A stretch of 64,000 nucleotides of DNA from Planctomycetota bacterium. GTDB taxonomy: Bacteria; Planctomycetota; UBA1135; UBA2386. The DNA is taken from assembly GCA_016716265.1 (NCBI GenBank), contig JADJWQ010000006.1, forward strand, positions 2,073,501 through 2,137,500. Direction: 5' to 3'. Below the pieces are notes generated by a model. The model was not told the origin of the DNA. It searched no databases and saw only the letters and a program-made list of their open reading frames with translations. How positions within the stretch are numbered: position 1 is the stretch's first letter; each line of letters begins with the position of its first letter. A program made the position numbers and the translations under genes. Positions 58,739 through 64,000 of the stretch are shown here, piece after piece.

Positions 58739-59590
58739 TCACCTGATCCGCACCGGCAGCCGCACGAACGCCGCGGGCTCCCGGTTCTCCAGGATCCCGA
58801 TCGCGCGTGAGATGTCCTTCGCCGCTTCGTCGGCGGACTGCCAGACGTAGCCTTCCGTCCCGGCCGAGCCGATCCCGCCGAAGCGGCCATCGGCGGTGGC
58901 GAAGTACGCCTGCCCGAGCCCCACGTAGATGGTCGCCGCCTCCACCGTGCGGCCGTCGCTGAGCTCGTGCTGCTCCGGCAGCAGCGTGACGGTCTGGTCG
59001 AACTTGTCGATCTCGTTGAGGATCGCGACGACCGCCGCGAAGCGCTCCCCGCAGCGGACGTCCGTGTTGGCGGGATCCGCCGGCAGCCGCTGGCTGAACG
59101 TGCGCACCTTGTCGACGATCGGCTCCGGCAGGCGCGCCAGCAGCCTCTGCGTGCGCGCCTCGAGCTGCCCTACGACGTCGACCATCGCCGCCGACGCCTC
59201 CTGTAGGCGTGCGTTCTCCGTGAACAGCTCCGCCTCCGCGGCATCGATCTTCGCGATCTCGGCCTCGTCGGCGGCGATGCGCTCCCGCAGCGTCGCGATC
59301 TCTCGCTGCACGGCGTCGATACGTGTCCGCATCAGCTCCTTGCCGAGCGCCCAGTCGCGCTTCTCCTGCGAGATGATGCGCTGCGTCTCGACCCACTTGT
59401 CGAGCAACGCCCGCAGCTCACCGCCGGGCCCCTGGTCCGGATCCTGGACGACGAACGCCGCCAGCAGCAGGGCGCTCGGTCCAATCAAGAGCAGGCCCGC
59501 GGCGGACGCGAGCAACCTGCGGAGACGGCGGCGGCGGTCCGGCTTCGCGGCCGGACGGCACAGCGAGCGATCTGCGTTTGGTCGTTCCAT
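58739..59590 (-). CDS. DUF3450-family coiled-coil protein of the TonB cluster
   Basis: A 283-residue protein with an N-terminal membrane or signal helix (LASAAGLLLIGPSALLLAAFVVQ, about 27-49) and a long coiled coil (QREIATLRERIAADEAEIAKIDAAEAELFTENARLQEA). The C-terminal domain (FDQTVTLLPEQHELSDGRTVEAATIYVGLGQAYFATADGRFGGIG) is characteristic of DUF3450. Such proteins sit beside large ExbB proteins and probably assist the motor; no activity is known. It ends 16 bp before the large ExbB start. The start ATG lies in a 15-bp tandem duplication that offers a second in-frame ATG at 59605. Confidence 0.85.
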   Translation of the reverse strand: MERPNADRSLCRPAAKPDRRRRLRRLLASAAGLLLIGPSALLLAAFVVQDPDQGPGGELRALLDKWVETQRIISQEKRDWALGKELMRTRIDAVQREIATLRERIAADEAEIAKIDAAEAELFTENARLQEASAAMVDVVGQLEARTQRLLARLPEPIVDKVRTFSQRLPADPANTDVRCGERFAAVVAILNEIDKFDQTVTLLPEQHELSDGRTVEAATIYVGLGQAYFATADGRFGGIGSAGTEGYVWQSADEAAKDISRAIGILENREPAAFVRLPVRIR

Positions 59591-59616
59591 GACTTCGGTC
59601 CCCATGACTTCGGTCC
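59587..59616. repeat. Tandem 15-bp duplication spanning the DUF3450 start codon
   Basis: CCATGACTTCGGTCC occurs twice back-to-back (59587-59601 and 59602-59616). On the minus strand each copy carries an ATG in the same frame, giving two alternative starts five codons apart. Confidence 0.85.
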
Positions 59617-59733
59617 GGGGTGGCGCGGGACCGCGCTTCGACGAGCGACAGGACTCGGTCGGTGGATTCGAGGATTCGGGAGTCGGCCGGCATGGTTTCG
59701 CGCGAGCGAGCCCCCGAGGCATCGGAGACAGCA

Positions 59734-62694
59734 TCAGAAACGGAACTCGCCACCGAGCGTGATCGAGTAGTCGATGCCGCGCCGGAACGAGGTCCGGTGG
59801 ACGTCGCCGTCGATGTACTCGGAGCGATAGAGGGTCGTGATCCGTGGGTTGGTGACGTTCCTGGCCTGGAACCGGACGTTCACCCACTGCCCGAGCGGCT
59901 GCGTGACGCTGACGTTGAGCGTGTCGTAGGCCGCCGCATAGAGGTTCGGGATGAAGTTGCCCTCGGCCTGCGCGGCACCGGCCAACAACGTGTCGCCCTG
60001 CAGCGTGTAGAAGACTCCGAGCTGCGTGCCGATGACCGGCGCGTCGTAGGTGACGAACGCGTTGAACAGGTAGTCGGGCGCATTGGTCATGTCGCGCGTC
60101 TCCATCGGCGCCTGGATCTCTGGCAGCCGGAAGCCCGCGGCTTCGACCGGGTCGAGTGTGACCTCGGAGTCGATCAGCGTCGTGTTGACGCCCATGCCGA
60201 ATCCCGCCAGCGACTCGGTCAGGCGTCCGAGGTCCTGCCTGACCTCGAGCTCGTAGCCGCTCAACACGCCGTCCGGGTAGTTGACCGCCGTGGTGAAGTC
60301 GAACGACACGAGCCGCTGGACGTATTCGATCGGGTCCTTCAGGTCCTTGCGGAACCACGACACGGACACGAGGCCGCCCTCGTACGGCACCCAGTCGAGG
60401 CGCAGGTCGTAGTTGCGCACCGAGCTCATGTCGAGCTCGGGATTGCCGATGAAGATCGGCCCGCCGAGGAACTCCTGCTGGATGATCGGCGTGACCTCCT
60501 TGAAGGTCTGCCTCGCCACCGTCTCGTTGTACGAGGCACGGAGCGTGACCTGCTCGAGTGGTCGCACGACGATGCCGACCGATGGCAGCACGTCGTCGCG
60601 GCTGAAGTCGACATCGGCGTCGCCGGGATTGAGGATGGTCGGCGCGAGGCTGCCGGGCGGGAACCAGGTCGCATCCGGCTCCGGGAAGTTGATCACCGCG
60701 AGCTGCGTCGACTCGAGGCGCACGCCGCCGATCACCTCGAACCAGGACGCCACCGGCATGTCGAGCATCAGGTAGAACGCGCTGATCTCCTGCCGGCCGT
60801 CGTAGTCGACATCCTGGGTCGACTCGCTGATCGGGTGGTTCTCGAGGGGGAACACCGAGCTCCAGAAGCGGTCGAACGGCCCCTCGAAGAACGAGTTGTC
60901 GCCGAAGTTGCTGTAGGAGTCCTGGTCGAACGTCCGGTCGACCTTGTCGCGGAACAGCCCGAGCTTCAGGTAGCCCTCGTCGTCGGTCCACTGCTCGAAC
61001 GGCAGGCGCAGGCTGGCGGAGTACTGATCACTCTCCTCCTCGATCTCCCGGAACAGACGCTGCAGGTTCCCGAGCGTGAAGTTGGCTCCCGGCTTGAAGC
61101 CGCGGTGATTCGGCTCGATGCGCAGGCCGGGCACCTCGCGCGCGGGGAGCCACAACGAGCCGAACTGCCGCTTGTCCGGCTGTGACGCGGACGCCGAGCT
61201 CAGCGCGTAGAGCCAGTGCAGCTCAGGATTCCGGAACGGGCCGAAGTCCCCGACGTCGAACGAGTGCTGGCCGCTGAACTGCAGCGACGTGGTCGTGCGC
61301 TCGGTGTACTCCAGGGTCTCGAGTCGGAGGTACGGGGCCGCATCGGGTTCGGCGTGGCCCGGCGTCGTGATGTTGTTCGGGTCGTAGCCGGGAAAGTAGT
61401 AGGCCTTGCCGCGGGTGTCCTCGGCGAGCGTGGCCTTGTCCTCTGCCGTGCGGGTGTAGAGGTAGACGACGTCGACCTTGTGGTGCTCGCTCTCCAGACC
61501 ACCGGCGAACAGCGTGCCCCATTGGACCGACTGCTCCGCCCGGGTGACGTCGAAGAGCTGCGTCTTGAAGTCCCCGCCCGACGCCGCGCCCTGGAACTGG
61601 CGCGGGGTCATCGGATCGCCAGGGTTCTCGACCCAATAGGAGTCGTCGAAGCCGTCGTCGAAGAACGAGCTGTCCCGCTCGTAGAACAGCGAGGCGAGCC
61701 CGCCGATCGCGACACCGTTGTCGAACTCGTAGCGACCCCCTCCGGCCGCCGACCACTTGTAGTCGATCGGGGCATCCGTCTCGCTGACACCGACCGCCCC
61801 ACCCCAGCTGGAGCCGAGGCTCTCGAGCTGCGGAGCGCGCCGCCCGTCGTCCCGCCCCCACTGGCTGACGCCGCCGCCCGCGTAGGTCAGGAAGTCGCTA
61901 CGCCCGTACGCCTGCGAGTTGTAGCCGATCTGGCTGCTGACCCGGAAGAACAGCGGCTCCCTCGGCACCCCGCGCAGGCGGACGTCGACCGCACCGCCGG
62001 ACGCGTCGCCCTGCTGGTCGGGCGTGAACGTCTTGCTGACCTGGATGCTCTCGATGACTGGCGCCGGGAACTGGTCGAGCTCCACCGCACGCTTGTCCTC
62101 GTCGGCGCTGGGCAGCCGGACGCCGTTGAGCTGCGAGCTCACGTAGCGGTCCGGCAGACCGCGGATCACGGCCGACTTGCCGTCCTTGACGGTCGCTCCG
62201 GCGATCAGCGGCAGCGCCGCCGCCGCGTCGCTAGCCCCTGCCCTGCTCATCAGCTCGGAGCTGATCGAGTCCATCAACGCAGGGCTGTCGAAGCGCATCT
62301 GCAGCAATGCGGCTTCGGAGCCGGCACCAAGCTGAAGAGCGTCTTCGACGACGAATTCCTCCATCTCGGTGAAGTCACCGGGGAGCGCGACGTCGACCAC
62401 GGCGAGCTCGTTCGGCAGGACCTCCACGCTGCGCACTCGACGCATGTAGCCGTCCTTGCTGAACGTGAGCGTGTAGCTACCCGGCCGCAGGTCACGCAGG
62501 ACGAAGTCACCCTGGTCGGTGCTGGTGGTCTGTGCCCCGGTCTCGTCGACGGTGACCGTCGCACCCGGCAACGGCAGATCGAAGTCGGCGTCGAACACGA
62601 CCCCGCGAATCGTGCCGACCTGCTGCTGCGCGGACACGGCGGCGCCCAGTCCGAGCCCGACCGCGATCCAGAGCAACTTGTTCGGCGTCACCAT
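59734..62694 (-). CDS. TonB-dependent outer-membrane receptor with carboxypeptidase-like N-domain
   Basis: A 986-residue outer-membrane protein with a signal peptide (LLWIAVGLGLGAAVSAQ). Residues 27-115 are a CarboxypepD_reg-like domain (GTIRGVVFDADFDLPLPGATVTVDETG, DGYMRRVRSVEVLPNELAVVDVAL). Residues 130-250 are the plug (LIAGATVKDGKSAVIRGLPDRYVSSQLNGVRLP, VSKTFTPDQQGDASGGAVDVRLR), and the rest is the 22-strand barrel ending in DYSITLGGEFRF. It imports an unknown bulky substrate with energy from the TonB system encoded directly downstream. The plug with RGLPDRY and GVRLPS resembles TIGR01782/SusC-like or oar-like receptors, often for carbohydrates or peptides. Its ATG overlaps the stop of the upstream TPR gene (ATGGTGA), so translation is coupled. 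Confidence 0.92.
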   Translation of the reverse strand: MVTPNKLLWIAVGLGLGAAVSAQQQVGTIRGVVFDADFDLPLPGATVTVDETGAQTTSTDQGDFVLRDLRPGSYTLTFSKDGYMRRVRSVEVLPNELAVVDVALPGDFTEMEEFVVEDALQLGAGSEAALLQMRFDSPALMDSISSELMSRAGASDAAAALPLIAGATVKDGKSAVIRGLPDRYVSSQLNGVRLPSADEDKRAVELDQFPAPVIESIQVSKTFTPDQQGDASGGAVDVRLRGVPREPLFFRVSSQIGYNSQAYGRSDFLTYAGGGVSQWGRDDGRRAPQLESLGSSWGGAVGVSETDAPIDYKWSAAGGGRYEFDNGVAIGGLASLFYERDSSFFDDGFDDSYWVENPGDPMTPRQFQGAASGGDFKTQLFDVTRAEQSVQWGTLFAGGLESEHHKVDVVYLYTRTAEDKATLAEDTRGKAYYFPGYDPNNITTPGHAEPDAAPYLRLETLEYTERTTTSLQFSGQHSFDVGDFGPFRNPELHWLYALSSASASQPDKRQFGSLWLPAREVPGLRIEPNHRGFKPGANFTLGNLQRLFREIEEESDQYSASLRLPFEQWTDDEGYLKLGLFRDKVDRTFDQDSYSNFGDNSFFEGPFDRFWSSVFPLENHPISESTQDVDYDGRQEISAFYLMLDMPVASWFEVIGGVRLESTQLAVINFPEPDATWFPPGSLAPTILNPGDADVDFSRDDVLPSVGIVVRPLEQVTLRASYNETVARQTFKEVTPIIQQEFLGGPIFIGNPELDMSSVRNYDLRLDWVPYEGGLVSVSWFRKDLKDPIEYVQRLVSFDFTTAVNYPDGVLSGYELEVRQDLGRLTESLAGFGMGVNTTLIDSEVTLDPVEAAGFRLPEIQAPMETRDMTNAPDYLFNAFVTYDAPVIGTQLGVFYTLQGDTLLAGAAQAEGNFIPNLYAAAYDTLNVSVTQPLGQWVNVRFQARNVTNPRITTLYRSEYIDGDVHRTSFRRGIDYSITLGGEFRF

Positions 62695-63953
62695 GGAGCA
62701 CGGAGTCCCTCGCGGATCTCCAGCAGGCGCGCCCGAAGTCTCTCGTCGGGTGCGAACCCGCGCTCCGCCATCGACAGGCAGGTCTCGGACAGGTCGATGG
62801 CCCGCACGCGTGCGTTCGGGTTCTCGGACGCGACCTCGACGACCCGGCGGTAGGTCTCCGCGGCGCGCTCGCGATCCGCGATGTCGCAGCAGGCCTCCGC
62901 GACCGATCGCAGCACCTTGGCCAGATCCACGCTGAGGATCTCGTCGCGGGAGTCGTCGAACATGGCGAGCGCCGATTCGAGGTCGCTGCGCGCCTGCTCT
63001 GCACGACCGAGCCGCCCCCGCAATGCGGCGATCCGCGCCGCCAGGGGGATCCGATCCGCGGGGAGCCAGGCCGACGATTCGAGCATCTCTGCTGCACGCT
63101 CGACGAGCGACAGACCGCGCGCGCGGTCACCGTGGCGCCGCGCGACGTCGCCGACATCCAGCTGCAGCCCGATTCGCAGTGCAGCCGGTAGCTTGCCATC
63201 GGCGATGGTGCCGTCGACGAGTCGCTCGAGCGCCAGCCGGCGTTCGGCATTGCCGTACTCCCGGTCGTACAGGGTCGCGCACAGAGCCATCGTCGCCCGG
63301 ATCAGGTCGAAGTCCCCGCTACCGAGCCCCGCGCTCAGCGCCTCGACACGCGCCGCGAAGCGCGCCTCGGGGTCACCCACGTCCACGCCGGCAGCGAGCT
63401 TCGCACGGACTTCGGCGATGCCGGCCTCGATGCGCTGCCAGCGCCACTCGAGCTCGAGTGGATCGCGCTTCAGCCCGGTGGCGACGTCGGCGGCCTGCCC
63501 CAGGAAGTACTCGGCAGCGCTCGTCTCGCCGATCACGGCGCAGTGCTCCGCCACGCCGACCAGACACGTCCCGCGCCGCCAGTTGACGATCTGCCCCGCG
63601 TAGCCGAACGCCTGCCGCGCCTGGCCGAGGCGCAGACAGGCCGACACCACGGTGTCCTGCGCGCGCGATCGGTTCTTGACGTGGGGGTCCAGCGGCATTG
63701 CCGAAGCCGCGCTGAACGCGAGCGCCAGCAGCTCCTGTTGGTGGGGCTCGAGAGGTGAATCGGTGAGCATCGCGAGCGCACGCTCGCGAGCCTCGACGCC
63801 GTCCTGCACGCCCCACGCGGACACCGATTCCACCGCCGCTGCCAGACTGGCTCGCGGCGCGGGCGCAGCGGAGAGCTTCGCGCTCGCGATCGGGGCGTCG
63901 AGGAGCATGCCGACCATCGCGAACAGCAGCGTCGATAGGAAGGACGATGTCAT
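62688..63953 (-). CDS. Exported TPR-like protein upstream of the TonB receptor
   Basis: A 421-residue protein with a signal peptide (FLSTLLFAMVGMLLDAPIASA). The rest is alpha-helical with TPR-like repeats, for example GDVARRHGDRARGLSLVERAAEMLE, ALRGRLGRAEQARSDLESALAMF and AEACCDIADRERAAETYRRVVEVASENP. It overlaps the receptor gene by 7 bases, so it is the first visible gene of the TonB operon and is probably a periplasmic partner of the receptor. ATG 63953 is chosen because the signal peptide follows; a GTG at 63983 is also in frame. The remaining 47 bp to the window edge hold nothing recognisable. Confidence 0.75.
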   Translation of the reverse strand: MTSSFLSTLLFAMVGMLLDAPIASAKLSAAPAPRASLAAAVESVSAWGVQDGVEARERALAMLTDSPLEPHQQELLALAFSAASAMPLDPHVKNRSRAQDTVVSACLRLGQARQAFGYAGQIVNWRRGTCLVGVAEHCAVIGETSAAEYFLGQAADVATGLKRDPLELEWRWQRIEAGIAEVRAKLAAGVDVGDPEARFAARVEALSAGLGSGDFDLIRATMALCATLYDREYGNAERRLALERLVDGTIADGKLPAALRIGLQLDVGDVARRHGDRARGLSLVERAAEMLESSAWLPADRIPLAARIAALRGRLGRAEQARSDLESALAMFDDSRDEILSVDLAKVLRSVAEACCDIADRERAAETYRRVVEVASENPNARVRAIDLSETCLSMAERGFAPDERLRARLLEIREGLRAPW

Positions 63954-64000
63954 CCGATCCTCGCGCGGACACGTGGGTGGCACGATGGCAGGGAAGGACG

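Noticed and set aside
1..64000. CRISPR arrays, tRNA or rRNA genes
   Set aside because: No regularly spaced direct repeats of array type, and no cloverleaf or rRNA-like sequence, was seen in the short intergenic gaps.

Overview
The window is a very GC-rich bacterial chromosome segment (roughly 70% G+C by eye). It most likely comes from a planctomycete. The evidence is: many large exported or lipoprotein-type proteins of unknown function; a planctomycete-style ECF sigma factor next to a transmembrane Ser/Thr kinase with TPRs; a Tat-exported Gfo/Idh/MocA oxidoreductase; a YncE/alkaline-phosphatase fusion; and a C-terminal 'IPNDPxLxG' module shared by several secreted proteins. There is no rRNA, tRNA or CRISPR array that I can recognise. 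The taxonomic call is an inference.

Layout. 1-1084 (-) is a DegT-type aminotransferase cut by the left edge. 1247-5291 (+) holds two secreted repeat proteins, ending in a perfect 37-bp inverted repeat. 5458-13701 (+) is a tight six-gene metabolic operon: HD-domain protein, PrpD family, fungal Lys4-like homoaconitase, isocitrate-dehydrogenase family, CitD-CitE fusion, CitF. 13708-21581 (-) holds HEAT and beta-propeller proteins, a GH65 phosphorylase with beta-phosphoglucomutase, and an AzgA-type permease. 21717-23890 (+) has thiD and a secreted protein. 23928-33935 has a TIGR04222-like membrane protein, the sigma factor, a decayed anti-sigma-like gene, the kinase, a carboxypeptidase-regulatory-domain protein and a CAP-domain protein. 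34863-36737 is an IS110/IS1111-like element with 11-bp terminal inverted repeats, a frameshifted transposase and a long palindrome. 36770-41640 (-) has a protease with three trypsin-like domains of which two are dead, a secreted Cys-rich protein and an EamA transporter. 41733-49031 (+, with one small minus-strand gene) has the YncE/phosphatase fusion, a beta-barrel-like protein, an ApbE lipoprotein, the Gfo/Idh/MocA oxidoreductase and a TerB-like protein. 49103-63953 (-) has leuS, two unknowns and a complete TonB system (TPR, receptor, DUF3450, two ExbB, ExbD, TonB, TPR).

The most interesting system is the 5.5-13.7 kb operon. Together the genes can be read as one route between a citrate-like tricarboxylate and 2-oxoacids. 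A PrpD-type dehydratase could make a cis-aconitate homologue. A Lys4-like enzyme would hydrate it. An isocitrate-dehydrogenase relative with a changed substrate pocket would oxidatively decarboxylate it (or carboxylate in reverse). A citrate-lyase-type CitDE/CitF pair would cleave the (homo)citrate into acetate and a 2-oxoacid. No synthase is present. I know of no described pathway with this exact set; substrate and direction are inference.
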